From assembly GCA_029721515.1 (NCBI GenBank), contig CM056559.1, positions 8,433,001-8,497,000 on the forward strand: a DNA stretch of 64,000 bases. Reading direction: 5' to 3'. The translations under genes and the position numbers were made by a program. The notes below the pieces were generated by a model that did no database searches, was not told where the DNA came from, and saw nothing but the letters and a program-made list of their open reading frames with translations. Numbering within the stretch: position 1 is the first letter of the stretch; the number at the start of each line of letters is the position of its first letter. The stretch is from Synanceia verrucosa. Lineage: Eukaryota; Chordata; Actinopteri; Perciformes; Synanceiidae. Below, piece by piece: positions 38,706-50,875 of this stretch.

Positions 38706-39615
38706 ATTACAGCAGGTATGCAGATATTTTTGTGTAATGCTCTGGTTTCCTTCAAGATAAATCACCATCCACATCTTTAGTTGAGCAATTTAGTTTCTCC
38801 CTAATATTAGAGAAGGTCAATCTGCCACCTTTGTAGGTAGGACTAATGGTGAGAGTATCTTCTAACAGTCCCAGAGCCCAGATCAGAACAAATATGGTGC
38901 AAAACATGAATGAAATGAACATTTATCAGGACTGTTGCACTTGAACAGCTGAAATAACAGCTTTAAATCAGAACGAGGGGCTGCATGTTAAATGTGTTTC
39001 TTCAGAAGAATGATGCCGTGGGTGTTTTTCCCCACAGGTTTGTCGAGGTTTAATTCATCTTTTGGTCTCTCTGGTACTTGAGGAAATGGGTTGCAAGGAT
39101 TCTCTGATCATGGTTGTTTCCCTCTTGAACACCTTGATGAAAATGCGGAAAGTTTTTGGGTAAGGGCAGCATGATTTTTAGCACAAATGGTAGTTTTAAG
39201 GACTATTTAATCAATAGTAAAATCTGAATCTAAAGATATTGCTTTAGATGTAACAAATAATATGAGATATTATCCACAATGATTAACGTAAAGCGTGAAG
39301 GATACAGGAGTTACAGATACTGGTTTCCAACCCCAACAAAAATGACTGACGAGATATCAGGCTATCAGCAGGAAATAAAGAGCTGGAGTTTGTTTGGTCA
39401 GGTCATTAGCATCAAGTTTTGTTTACAAGGAGTGTGCTGGAGAGGAATTTTACCTCAGAGGCCAGAGGTCCTCTGCTGCAGTATAAATGCACTGTAGATA
39501 GACATAGCTGATGTTTCTGACCCCCTCTGGTTGCATTTCCTCTTTTTGCTGCTGCATAGTATATGATAAAATATATTCCTTTATCCTCTCTGTTTGGTGT
39601 ATGTGAATGCATGTA
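38706..39615. other. No gene recognised
   Basis: AT-rich, unique-looking sequence leading into the nested inverted repeat. Confidence 0.55.
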
Positions 39616-40223
39616 TCATTCGTTTTTCAAACCATAACCAAAACTGAAAAAAAGAAATATTTGTTCCCAAAAACAAAATGAAAAAGCAAACGATCATGCA
39701 AAAATGGATAACGGACGATTCCAGCGTTTCATCCATCTGTGACATTTTCATTTGTCGCAAGTTGCATATTGCATATAATGTCTTTGTGGCTGACAGGAGC
39801 TTTTTGTTTTACCACAAAACTTTATTGAAAAACATCATCTATTAAACTTGTGAGATAAAGTAAATGTCCCTCACATTTTTTTCTGTGTTCATGCATTAAT
39901 TTCTATGTAAGTAAAAGTACCTCCTAATATTTTTGGTAATACAGTTTCATTCAAAACTGATGACAAAATTCCATCATCAAAGATAGCAGAAGAGGTTTTG
40001 TTCTCATGTTTTAGAAGGCAATATAGCTATTAATTTATAAATATTATCACTTATATTTACAATAAAATACTGAAAAAATGCCAGGGACATTTACTTTATT
40101 TTAATAAATTATGTTCTTTGATAATGTTTTGCAGAAAAAGACAAGCTCCTGTCTGCCTCAGAGCTGCTCACAGCAATTACCCTAATCATTTTTAGTTTTA
40201 GTTTTGTTTTGAAAAACGAATGA
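39616..40223. mobile_element. Nested long inverted repeat (MITE- or foldback-like candidate)
   Basis: This is a segment of about 608 bases whose two halves are inverted copies of each other. The outer arms are 39616-39652 and 40188-40223, with a perfect 16-base core (TCATTCGTTTTTCAAA and its complement) and roughly 32 of 37 positions alike. A second pair of arms, 39789-39871 and 40083-40157, starts with GGC[TA]GACAGGAGCTT and ends in a perfect 16-base match, TAAAGTAAATGTCCCT. Similarity appears to fade towards an AT-rich centre. The left arm has about 100 extra bases between outer and inner blocks compared with the right. There is no coding potential. It resembles a palindromic non-autonomous DNA transposon; I cannot assign it to a superfamily, and no clear target-site duplication is visible. 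Confidence 0.65.
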
Positions 40224-42296
40224 ATGATAATACACAGATTTATGTGCTTTATACAGTATGTATACTGTAGTATTCATTGTTTGACTGAATAAGGAGCAGG
40301 ACGTGAGGTTTTTAAATCTCTTTTCAGGCATATTGAAAGTCTCATACTGACCCACACACACATAAATGACAGGTGTCCCACCTTGGCGGCTCCCTATGTG
40401 GGCTTAGAACCAGGTTAGTGGCTCCCTCATTATGTGCCATCACTATCTGGCTGTTTGGAGGGGAATCTGGCAGGAAAGCAGAGCAGAGGAGAAGCCAGGA
40501 AGTGGCAGCCGTCAGAAGTCAGACAAAAGACCATGAAAAGGAAATCCTGCTTTATTTAGTGGAAAATATGCAGCGGCGAGGCTCTTTCTGTCCATTGCTG
40601 TGGTCAGTTCTCTTTGTTTGCTCTGGAGCTTTGTTGTTGATGTTGCTTTTGACAAACCCTTGGCTGGAGAACAGTCAGTGAGCCTCTTCATGCAGTATAT
40701 TTGATGGGCTGACTGTGAGCAGCTGGACAGGATGATAGAGCAGAAGGAGAGGGCTGCAACTGATTGTTTAACTGAAATGAAAGACTGAAATGAATCCTTC
40801 ATTTAAACACCTGCATCCTTAATGGGTTTTGTTATTTGTGGTGATCAACGTAATTGAATGAGCAATATAAAACCCAAAAGCATGGGCCTTATGTATGTCT
40901 TCTACTTTAAATGAATGAATGGACAATCCAGGAAACAGGGTGGACTACAGCGAGACTAAATCAGTCATATGATATTTTGCACAGTGAGACAAGTGGAAGT
41001 AAGATGGAGGCAATGAAGGGGTGTTATTGTTTCAAGAAGTGACGAGTTACAGGTGGTTTTGGGTGAGAATGAAAGTGTTACTGAAGAGGGAAATTGGCGA
41101 TGAAAGACAACAATGGCAACTTAAATTGTTCATGTAATTGCTGGACTGAACAGAGCCTGGATAGCATTCAGGTATATTAGAGCAAGTAACACAAGGACAG
41201 AGAAGATCAACACAGGTAAGGCAGACAAACAGTCGTTCACCATGAGTGATATATTCTGCCAGTTGCACTGAATTGTGAATGATATGTCATTTTGCATACA
41301 ATAAAAACACTGTCAGTTGTGTGCCACATATAGTCTGTACTGACTGCATGTAACGCTCAGAGCTAGTGACGTAGAATAAAATGTTGTTTCTGTTCATGTT
41401 TTACATAGTTTAAATACTTGCTTTAAACCATGATATTTTTCTTAAACCCAAGTAAGTGGTTTGTTGCCTAATCCTAACTGTGGCCGTTACAATAGTTTTG
41501 CTGCATGGTGTAAAAATTGCATGCGATGCAGCTAAAATGTGCCCTCATGACACATTGAATGTCCTCCTCATGAGATTGGGTCAATTTAACATAAATCAGG
41601 CACAATCCAAAAACACTGGTATGATAAAACAAAATCCCATAAAAGCCGATGGAAACACTGTTTGCACTGGTTCAAGTCCAGGCAGGGATCCCTCTCTCTC
41701 TATTTCAGCTGATGAAATATCAAGAGAATGCATTCATCAGGAGAGAAATTCACTCATTAACAAGAAAGAAACATCGTTTTAGTTACTGAATCTTGAATAC
41801 AATACAAAGATTGACACATTAACAAAATGCATTCGACAGCACGTTTTACACAGATCTGACACTGCAAATCAATAATTCGGGCAGATGAGAAATAAGAAAA
41901 CAGTTCCTTGTCAATACAGAAACATAAGGATGGAAGACGGTGTGGGATGTAGTGATAGAAAACTGAAGTGATTGACAGAGGGAGAGATCTCCTCTGCAGT
42001 GTTGAACATGAATACTAATTCTCTGTGGTCCAGATCAAAGTGCAGGCCTCCTCTTATCCCTCTCTTCATCCACCTTCCCTCGCTCTTCCTCATTCCTTCC
42101 CTCAGTCTGTCCTCCCCTCTTAGCCATCCCTCTGCATCATCTGTTTCTGCTCTCCCATACTTTTCACCTGCCTTCATCACCAATCACCCTCCTCCTTCTG
42201 GTCACTTCTCTCTTCTGCCTGCCCTCCTTGAATTTCCTATGCTCTCTCTCTTTTTACTCTCATGGGTTGTGTGAGAAATGACCCACACCTGAGCTA
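40224..42296. other. No gene recognised; one possible repeat
   Basis: Contains the AAACC/TAACC-rich fragment at 41320. The 102-codon frame at 40373-40681 ends in a hydrophobic run but has no signal or domain that I can support. CT-rich sequence at 42040-42260 gives Pro/Ser/Leu-rich false frames. Confidence 0.5.
41320..41530 (+). repeat. Possible teleost dispersed repeat fragment (AAACC/TAACC-rich)
   Basis: It contains AAACCATGATATTTTTCTTA followed by AACCCAAGTAAGTGGTTTGT and TGCCTAATCCTAACTGTGGC. A CCTAAACCTAACCAAGTGGTTT phrase of this type is one I recall as widespread in percomorph fish. A weaker related phrase occurs at 43640-43690. Boundaries are not visible and no class is assigned. Confidence 0.4.
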
Positions 42297-43168
42297 TAGG
42301 GCTGTGAAGGTATGGAGTTTTTATTACCATGGTAAAAAAAGCACCCAATGCTGCGGTTTACCACGGTACCCCTATATTGCTATATACCATATTTATTTTG
42401 ACTCAGTAACTGTAGTCCTGTCCTACTTCGCCCCTACAAAAATGGAAAAACAACGGCCAAATAAATAGGAACAGAAGTTTAGCGCAGCTCATCAGAACTA
42501 AACCACGTCGGGGTATATTGAGCTCAGTTTGTTCTTTCTGTAGCTTTTGGTGCTGGCCTGATGATGAGCTGCTGCGGATGCCAAGTCCAGCAAACTCTGC
42601 AGGATGATTAATTCTAAGATGCGATCTTAGATTACTGGTATTTTCTCTGGATGTGGGTACCTTTTTCCAGCAAAGGCAGCATATTGCCTTATCTAAATTC
42701 TGCCCTTTGTCATCTGGCTTCAAGCCAAAATGTGTCCAAATTGGCGACACAATGTTTGGCTTTGTTACAACATTTGTGGCCATTGTTGAATAAAATCAAG
42801 TCCACAGGCCAGTGTGAACAACTATATGGCATGATTACATAGGAGAAGTATGTCTGCTATAAGTACTTTTGAAATGGAACGCCAACTGTTTACGCAATGC
42901 TTCTGTCTTTTCTGCCTGTGCATTGTGTGTATATATTCAATTCATCAGAAGTACTGAATGTAGAAATAATTAATAATAATAAGCAAAAGAATCTCCCTCC
43001 CCTCCAAAGTTTAACAGACTGGCCTGCTGCTGAGCTGCAATACAAAAAGCTTTTTTTCCTGTTTCCTTTTTTTGTGGGGGGTTTTTAAATGTGGTGATGA
43101 GGGTAATGAGCTCAACACCACGGTAGGCATCACATTACTGTGGTGATGCGGTTATCATCCTGGCTCTA
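42297..43168 (-). mobile_element. Internally deleted hAT-superfamily DNA transposon
   Basis: This element of about 0.87 kb is anchored by a BED-type zinc finger encoded on the minus strand (42403-42783), the N-terminal DNA-binding module of many hAT transposases. Outside the coding part, both ends carry short ACCACGGTA motifs (about 42360 and 43118), and the outermost bases form a weak inverted repeat (TAGGGCTGTGAAGG at 42297 against TAGAGCCAGGATGA read back from 43168). Only about 100 bases separate the end of the BED frame from the left end, so the catalytic domain and C-terminal dimerisation region have been lost. I could not find a clean 8-bp target-site duplication, so the exact ends are uncertain. 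The hAT call rests on the BED finger and end motifs. Confidence 0.62.
42403..42783 (-). pseudogene. BED-type zinc finger fragment of hAT transposase
   Basis: The 126-codon frame begins near the likely start of a transposase. An aromatic pair (W16, F19) is followed by cysteines C35 and C38 and histidines H55 and H60 in ENTSNLRSHLRINHP. This is the BED arrangement C-x2-C ... H-x4-H, and SNLRSHL..HHP-type text is typical of hAT transposases. After residue 70 comes a serine-rich linker. From about residue 85 the sequence is hydrophobic and unlike transposase, suggesting read-through past a deletion junction into the element's other end. BED modules bind DNA, but with no catalytic domain this fragment could not move DNA. 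It could in principle be an exapted DNA-binding peptide, with no evidence here for expression. Confidence 0.75.
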
Positions 43169-43350
43169 CTCCACCCTCTACCTCCACCTTTTCTCTCTTT
43201 CTCTCAGCTGCATGTGAAGGATTGTGTACATTCAGTAGCCCTAGCTCTCTCCAAATAGCCCATAAATCATGGAGGCTTGGCATAGGCAGGGAGAGACAGG
43301 CAGCCAGGCCAGAACTATTAACACAGCTGAACCACACTCATCACTGTCCA

Positions 43351-43358
<8 letters not shown>

Positions 43359-43395
<37 letters not shown>
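43359..43395. repeat. (CT)18 microsatellite
   Basis: Pure CT array. Confidence 0.95.
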
Positions 43396-43398
<3 letters not shown>

Positions 43399-43634
43399 AC
43401 TTAACTTTCTGCGTTGACCACACTCAATGATTGCATTAATCTGTTTTGGTGTTTGAATCTGTCAAGCATTAGCTGATTGTCTTACACTACTCTGATGTGT
43501 ATGCTATGCACATACTCAAAATGAGCAGGCCACTTGAAAGTATTGCATTGTTATTTATATACAGTATATGTATCCCACAGCATAAAGGACCATGAATGAG
43601 TTAAGTTAATCGGTAACACCACACTGCAGTTTTT

Positions 43635-43690
43635 TTTACCTCAAACCACAGGTTTTTCCTAAACCTAACGAAGTTGTTTCCTATGAAATG
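43635..43690 (+). repeat. Weak second copy of the AAACC/TAACC-rich repeat
   Basis: CAAACCACAGGTTTTTCCTA then AACCTAACGAAGTTGTTTCC resembles the phrase at 41425-41475. Only about 55 bases align, so this is a low-confidence assignment. Confidence 0.3.
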
Positions 43691-46600
43691 AGGTCACGTT
43701 GATGTGTACAGTCTTTTTGTACATACTTTTGTCTAAATAAACTGTAGCATGCATCTTCTCAGACGTCACTTCCTGAGAGCCTCCTTATACCTGTAGCAAG
43801 GTGGAATCTTAAATTGAAGCATTATTGTTAGAGCTGTATCCTAGTGTCCAGTGTTTTTACATTGGGATATTGCAGTGAATACATTTTAACAGACAGATTA
43901 TTTGATTATGAATCGTTATCATGAAATTTGTGTATTTATGTTTAAGTGCTGTCTGTTTACTCTTGCAGTACAAAACCTCTCAGCTTCCACAATGTCCAAA
44001 AAAATGGATAGTCCTCTCCAAACCACTCAGTAAAACGAGTCTCACTGTGAGGAAGCCAACATGTTGAGCTCCAGCTGAGCTCCAGTCAGCCAACAGATGG
44101 ATTATACTCCGTCACTGTGATGCATGGCTTTCATTTACCAGTTTGCTGAATGTGTTCTGTAGTCACTCATTGCTATTCATTGCTCCTAAATGCCTCTCTA
44201 TATGATGGCCATTTTATTAGGCTACAACACTAACGTGAGCTTCTCTCTGCCTGGCTAATCCCTGTGTGGGTGGAGGACCGGGAGCCATAATGCCAGTCTG
44301 TTATTGAGCTGTAATCCCTCCCTCCATTTTCAACATTAAATAGGGAAAGAAACAAATAAATGAATGAGGCCATTCCCTTGTATGAGCAATATCATCTCAA
44401 CAGGTGCGCTTGAAAATCGGATCAGCCTATAGCGTCCTCAGCTCTTTCAGTCGGTGTTATTCATCTGTTTTATTTCTTGGTAAGTACCTCTCCAAAAAAC
44501 CTCCAAGCGAGAAACCTGCCACTGTGGGGCACAATCCCACAACTCCCAACTGTTCAAGTAGTTCAAGTTTGTGACCCATGAAAGAAATAAAGAGAAACTG
44601 AGAGAAGAACACTAGAAGCTATTGTGATTCTTTTTTATCACTTCAGCTTTTCAAACAGATGCCCTGCTTGTCAGCTTGAGACAGACACACCAAGACATTG
44701 GTCTGGATGTGGCAGTGGTATGCAAATTCATACCCATTTAAATACATTTGTCATCATCAAATCATGGTGTTCACCCCCTGACGCTGTAGCCCATCTGCTA
44801 ATACTATACATATTTATATATACTCACACAGCACACATGCATCCTCATTTCTCTGTCTGTTCTCCTCTCTTCTCTCTCCCTCTCACTCGTTCACACTTAT
44901 AAATGCACAACCATATTAAAACTCTTACATCGAGTCATGGGACTATGATTGGGAACAGGAAGAGAGATTACTGATATTGTTTAATTTCCCTCGGGTGCAC
45001 TGTGTTAGAAGAGCCCAGAAGCATATGGCGGTCTGCCTGTTGCATTTCTTATGTAGACCAACTTGCATTTGTTTCCTTTATACATGTATTTCCTCAAATT
45101 TACGTGGATATCTTTCAGACTTTTTTGTAAGCTCTCTTCATTTTCTGTGTCTTGTCAGTTTTTGAGTATACGTGAAGTGTTCAGCTGTACATTTCTCTGT
45201 CAGACAAACGGGTCATGCAGTTTTTGGTGACCTCTCTATTTGTATTGAACCTGCAGCCAGTGCCCTTCGGCCACCTGTGTCTTCCTGTGTAACTTGTGTC
45301 CCGCAGGACTTGGATGATTGATATGTCTGGCAGTTTGCTGGCCACCTCTCAGGTCCTTATGCTACTCAGGTCTCGTCCCTGTGGTGCAAGGATGACTGAT
45401 TTTTCGAGCACTTCCTCCAGCCGTCTTGTTTGCACCCTGCAGGGACTCTTGTGACCAGTTGAGCAGACTTTCTGAAGAGCTATATGTCAACTTTCACAAT
45501 ATGGATGATGAATGCTATACATTCTCTTCTTTTTTCTTTCTTTTATGTCTTTTTCTTTGACTTTCCTTTTTATTGTCTTGATTTCCCTCTCTCCCTTGCC
45601 ACCTCACTCTCTGAATCTCTTATTAGTTTTTGACTGGAGGAACTGGCATGCAGAGAAATGATTTGTCACAGACATAGTTGCTAGTTCTGCAATCTGTCAA
45701 ATAACCTTATCCAGACACATTAACACACGCTGGGCCTTTTTAGACTTTATCTGTATATATTGTGTGTGTGAGAGTGAGAGAGACATCATGTTCTTGCTTG
45801 TCCTTCGTGCTGTATGTTTCAGCATGTGCATGCACAAACACACATGTGCATGTGTAATTTGATGTAAATGAGGACAGGATGGGCGGAATATGTTTCATCT
45901 GACAGCATCGGTATCACTGTTACAGACCTCCAGATGGGAGGGAGGGGTCTCCTGGTAAAAGTGTATGGAACTACAAAAATTAAGGATCATTTGAGAAGAA
46001 CTACATGAGTTGAGGAGGGAAAAAAAGCAGGGGTGAGCAGGAACATGGAGAATCAATGCTTATTGTCTTCCTTGTTGAAAACCTTTGCACACATTCCCTG
46101 GATATAAGGGCTCTGAAGCTGCTCAGCAGCAGGTGGAGTACCCAGTTTGAGTCCTAGATAGTAGCAGTAGACTGGGGGTGGGTCGGTGCGAATAAAGCTG
46201 TCTCTCATATTCACACTTAAAGACAGCCCAGGAAGAAAGTAGAAGATGGGACAGACCTGCTCATTAAATATGACACACACACACACTCTGCTGTCCTCCT
46301 CCCAACTCCTTTCCACCATTTAATCTACTGCCACAGAAAGAACAACATCAGCTTTCACGCTGCTGCTGTTTGGCTGCCCCCACCTGCTTGCACTGTAACG
46401 CAGAGGAAATACTGTTGCTGCTGTTGCTCAGATAGTTATGCTACGAAGGAGAGTCAGTCTGGAAACATTCTAGACTAGGGGAGCCTTGTTTTCAGAGAGG
46501 GCGGAGATTTAGAGCATTCACATGTATACTTTTAGAGGCACTAACTGCGAACCAGTTCACAAATAAACCTGAGCTAAATTTGAATATGTGTGTGTGCGCA

Positions 46601-46880
46601 TCTGTTTACACCTCACATTGCTCGGTCTGAAGTTCACCAGCAGCTGCCCTGTGCATGTCACCCTGCCCTCCCCACACACTCCTGACAAGTGACGCAGATC
46701 TACCAGTAGCCACGCACAGACCAACATACACCACCTATTATCAGGTATCCTCCAGACAGTGGGTGTTAGCCAGCAGCAGTTTAAGGGATATTAATGAGTT
46801 GTTATAATGAGTGCGTCACCAACCTGTGTGCTGTTGCCTGTGGGAAGACTACGGAAACACACATATCCACATGGACACAG

Positions 46881-46881
<1 letters not shown>

Positions 46882-46910
<29 letters not shown>
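46882..46910. repeat. (CA)14 microsatellite
   Basis: Pure CA array. Confidence 0.95.
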
Positions 46911-46912
<2 letters not shown>

Positions 46913-49291
46913 CAGCCCACAGAGAAGACTGGATGGGGACCGCTCAATCACTATGGTTACACAGATGGGCCCCAGAGAGAGGCCGGCCAGCACTGAGGCT
47001 GGAGGCAAATGACACACACACAACACAGACAAACAGACTCACAGCGTATATTGTCACATTTGCTTCAGTTTCCCTCTTCAATCATTAGACTTTGTGAATG
47101 AGACTTTATGTGTTTCCATTATTTGATAATGCACAATAATCTCTCACATTATATTGTCACATTTACTGCTGTCATTCTCTAATTTGGATTGTTGCAGCAC
47201 CAGTGATGTCAAGCAGGATTTGTGACCTTTATCCCTAGTTTTATTGTTGCTTTTATTTCGTTTTAACCTGAGATTTACACAATGCATTTTACCATGAATT
47301 ATTCAGTGATTTGGTTTAGCTGATGTCTGTTTTATTTATATTGTGATTTCTCTTTTTCTCTGACGTGACCCGCTGTGCTTTCCTGCCATGTCTGTCTCTG
47401 TGTATTTAACTGAGCTTTAGGCCCTATAGAATATGGCCTATGACAGCGCGGCAGACAGAAACTATTTTCTCTTCACACTATAAAGTTTCATTGTCCCTTT
47501 TCTCATCAGGGAATTGTAGTGCAGATAGTATTAAAGTGAACGATATCACTTGTGTGTGCTCCATATCTGCCGGGACAGGCAGAGAATATATCATTTTGAG
47601 GGAAAGGGTATTGGGGCGGGGGAGGATGGTTTAGGACTTTCCTTTCCTTGTCTTCCCTCACATACTATATTACCTTGGGGTTAAATCTCACTTCTGCACT
47701 CTCTTGTCTCTTTATCGTCTTCCCTGTCCCTCCATTCTGCTTTCCTATCTCTCTTTCTGTCCCTCGCTGATCCCTAAAGGGACATGCGTTGTCATCCCGC
47801 CCATCTCTGAGGGCTCTGCAGCCTGACAACCGGCAGCCTTTTGTCCCTCGGGGGCCGATGGGTGCTGCAGGAGCCAGAGGAGAGATACATATAGGCCTGA
47901 GGTGTGAAATGGAAGATGGGAAGAGATCTGGCTTTGCTTAAAATACAGTCCAAGATGAGGTGTGTGGTGTACACTGTGTGCTCCCTGCGTATAAAGAGCA
48001 TGTGTCAGGGCTCTATTATTATTTTTCTTTGACTTGAAGTTCATTTGAAAAGCTGCTAGACTAAGCTGTTGAGCGAACACATTTTGTGCCTAATCAGACT
48101 TTGCAGCAAAATTCGGTGCTGTGAATTATTCCTAAACAGACTCTTATTTTGAAATAGAGACTTTTATTTTGTAATCAGAACTCGGTTTCCTTTTCCTCTA
48201 CAATCCACTCCTCCTTCTTGTTATGTTTTTTCGAAGTCACTGCTGATGATCTTGTTGTTACCTAAAATTTTCCCTTGCCATATGTTGATCAAGTGCTCCA
48301 GGTTTAAACTTGTCTGACACCATGACCCACTTGCCAACGAGCATCTGTTGAAGTGGAGCCCTGAGCATATAGACACAAATGTTGCCTTCACGTCAGTGTG
48401 GCAGTAAGACCCTACAGTGTGTGTGAACTGAGGTCATCCACTATGTGTTTGTCAGTGAGTCGCTGCTTCAGACGAATGGCTGACTATTCTTAGCATGGAG
48501 ACAAGACACTGAAATATTATCCTCTCGGGCTGCAGCTACACCAGTCTGCTCTGGGACAGAGGCAAGCCTTGACATACTGTATGTGCTCATGAATTGTATA
48601 TAGTTTTTCGGACATGCGGTACATTATGAATCTTTTCACTGGCCTCTATTGTACTCATCTATTCTCAACCACTTCCTGTCCATTGCTATCAGCCTCTTTA
48701 TTTTTCTATAATTCACTCTGTTCTTATATTTATCTTTCCACACATCCATGGATCTTTTCTGTGTTCATTCATCATCACTGACCCACATCCTAATGTCAGG
48801 ATGATAAAATAAGGGATTCAGTGCTGTTTGGCATATATTCTCTAAGCCTCTCTGAACTTTGAGGGAATTATTCTTCCAAATGTTAGCATTCATTTGGTGT
48901 TTTCTGATGTTTTGATTGTGATATTATTGTGATATTGATATTGAATAGTGCAAATGAAAGAAGAGACTATTTCATCAGGAAAAAATGTTTGCTTTTACCT
49001 TGTTCCATTCTTGTTTTATCTGGAGGAGAGTAGAGGCCACTTTCACCAAAATCTCTTTTTGTCCAGATTCTGTTTATTTTGCTCTCTAATTACGATTGTC
49101 TCCACTTCCTGCTTTGATCTCTGTGGTGTATACCATCTCTTTATCTCCCGACTACAAATCCCACATGCCAGCTGCTGAAGAACTACTTTGACATATATAT
49201 TCATCTATGGCACAGCATTGGATTTTAAGAGTTAAAGGTGGGGGTATAATTGAAATGAACGAGTTTATACGAAGTATCACCCGACTACTTA

Positions 49292-49608
49292 TTAAAAGTC
49301 TAGCGTGTCGGATCTAGGGTTTTATTAGCAGAAATGGAATATATTATTCATACCTTTTTAATTAGTGTACAGTATAATCACATAAAATTAAAAATCATGT
49401 TCATATTATAAGGAGCAGGTCCTCTTCACAGTCGGCCATATTGCTCCTCCATGCTTCTACAGTAAACCAGAACGGGTTAGTGAGATCCTTTCACATTTGT
49501 ACATTACTATATTTCTCAGCCACGGTTGGAAAGGGAGTGGTATTCAACTGTTTGCAATCTGCAGTCTCACCACTAGATGGTGCTAAATTTTACTCACTGC
49601 TATTTTAA
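49292..49608. mobile_element. Short TTAA-bounded non-autonomous element
   Basis: This element of about 317 bases has TTAA at both outer edges. Its ends are loosely inverted: the left reads TTAAAAGTCTAGCGTGTCGG and the right, read back, reads TTAAAATAGCAGTGAGTAAA; both continue into a TAG motif. Near the right end is CACCACTAGATGGTGCTAAA, a phrase I recall from a very common teleost repeat, as are the central blocks GCAGAAATGGAATATATTATTCAT-like (49325-49350) and GGAGCAGGTCCTCTTC (49412-49427). TTAA at both ends is compatible with a piggyBac-type target duplication, but this is inference. It has no coding capacity. Confidence 0.55.
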
Positions 49609-50539
49609 GGCAAAAAAGTTGCAAGCGTGCATCTATAAAAAAGAGAAAGAGACCATTTTCACAGCAAACATGTTGTCTTGTCAAAGCAGAACTGGTGGAA
49701 TTAATAACACTGATGATGGATGCATTCCATTTCGTACTCTGGTTTTGTGCATGTCTTCACACTGGCATAGCTTTCTGTGACATTTAACAAGTCAATCTGG
49801 TAGATGGGGAGATAGAGAGGTGGTGGTGGGAGCTCAGTGAAAAAGGACGGTGAAGGTTCTACTCGTTTGGTCATCATAAATCCAGTGTTTCCTAAAGCAC
49901 ATTTAATATTGCTACATATTGATGTCAAGATATTTGATAGATGAGAGGTGTCGTGTCACAATATATTAATTTGTCAACATCCCTCAGTGTTTTATATTTT
50001 TGCTGTGTTTATAAGATTGCATGGAACCTTTTATCTCTATGGACTCCATGAATCTCATCTCTCATCACCCATCCATCCTTACATCCTTCTTTTCATCCAT
50101 CACTGCATCCATCTTTACAAATAACCTTTTTCATATCCCTTATATCTTCATCGATCCAACTATCTCTCTCCAGTATCTCCAGTTTGCAGGGTGGCAGCAG
50201 ACCAAATGAGTCCGTCTCGCTGTGACCAGACCGAGGGAAGTGGTGGCCTCGTTGTCAGCATGTGACACGGGACCCGACTGGAGCTGCCAGACAAAACCAG
50301 TCAAGTGCAAAACTAATCTACCTATCCATTTGTCTGAGCGCCGCAAAGGCAGACAGAGGTGGTATAATTGTGCTCGGTGTTATATGTATCGCCACCGCTT
50401 TTTGTTTCTTATGGCTGTGGAGGCCAGAATTCACTGCCTGTTTTTGTGGCACTCTGTTGGTCTCTAAGCTGTTTTAGATTGCACGGACATGCTGATAATT
50501 GAATGAAAAACAGTTCCTGCGTAACTTAGGTGTTGCGTG

Positions 50540-50543
<4 letters not shown>

Positions 50544-50622
<79 letters not shown>
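50544..50622. repeat. (TG)39-40 microsatellite
   Basis: The longest pure TG array in the window, about 79 bases. Confidence 0.98.
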
Positions 50623-50625
<3 letters not shown>

Positions 50626-50687
50626 TATGCACCAGATTTAAAGCCTGGCTGCATTTTATGAGCAATAAGCTGTTGTTTGTGATCCTC

Positions 50688-50790
50688 TGTGGGGATGCAT
50701 AGATAATGTGTGTCTTAGTCAGCAGACTGGTAGCCTGTATATTATAAAACTGTGCTCAGGATAATTGACTGAAAGGAGGCAAGACTGAAA
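50688..50790 (+). repeat. Short duplicated segment, copy 1
   Basis: It contains GTGGGGATGCATAGA, then GTGCTCAGGATAATTGACTG and AAAGGAGGCAAGA, which recur in the same order at 54208-54275. The run from GATAATTGACTG to GGCAAGA is identical for 25 bases. Here about 40 extra bases separate the two blocks. It lies directly between a (TG)n and an (AT)n array. Confidence 0.6.
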
Positions 50791-50810
50791 AATAGAGATG
50801 AAAGATAAAG

Positions 50811-50811
<1 letters not shown>

Positions 50812-50874
<63 letters not shown>
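50812..50874. repeat. (AT)n microsatellite
   Basis: TA/AT dinucleotide array of about 25 pure units, then a GT interruption and further AT units. It lies 190 bases after the long TG array. Confidence 0.97.

Positions 50875-50875
<1 letters not shown>

Larger units (their letters stand above)
43169..49291. other. No gene recognised; microsatellites
   Basis: CT array at 43359 and CA array at 46882. The frames around 46053-46319 and 47745-48080 on the minus strand have no recognisable domain. Confidence 0.5.

Noticed and set aside
50222..50477. Two overlapping frames with a hydrophobic stretch (GGIIVLGVICIATAFCFLWL)
   Set aside because: The hydrophobic run looks membrane-like, but the frame has no splice context, no family resemblance and competes with another open frame over the same bases.
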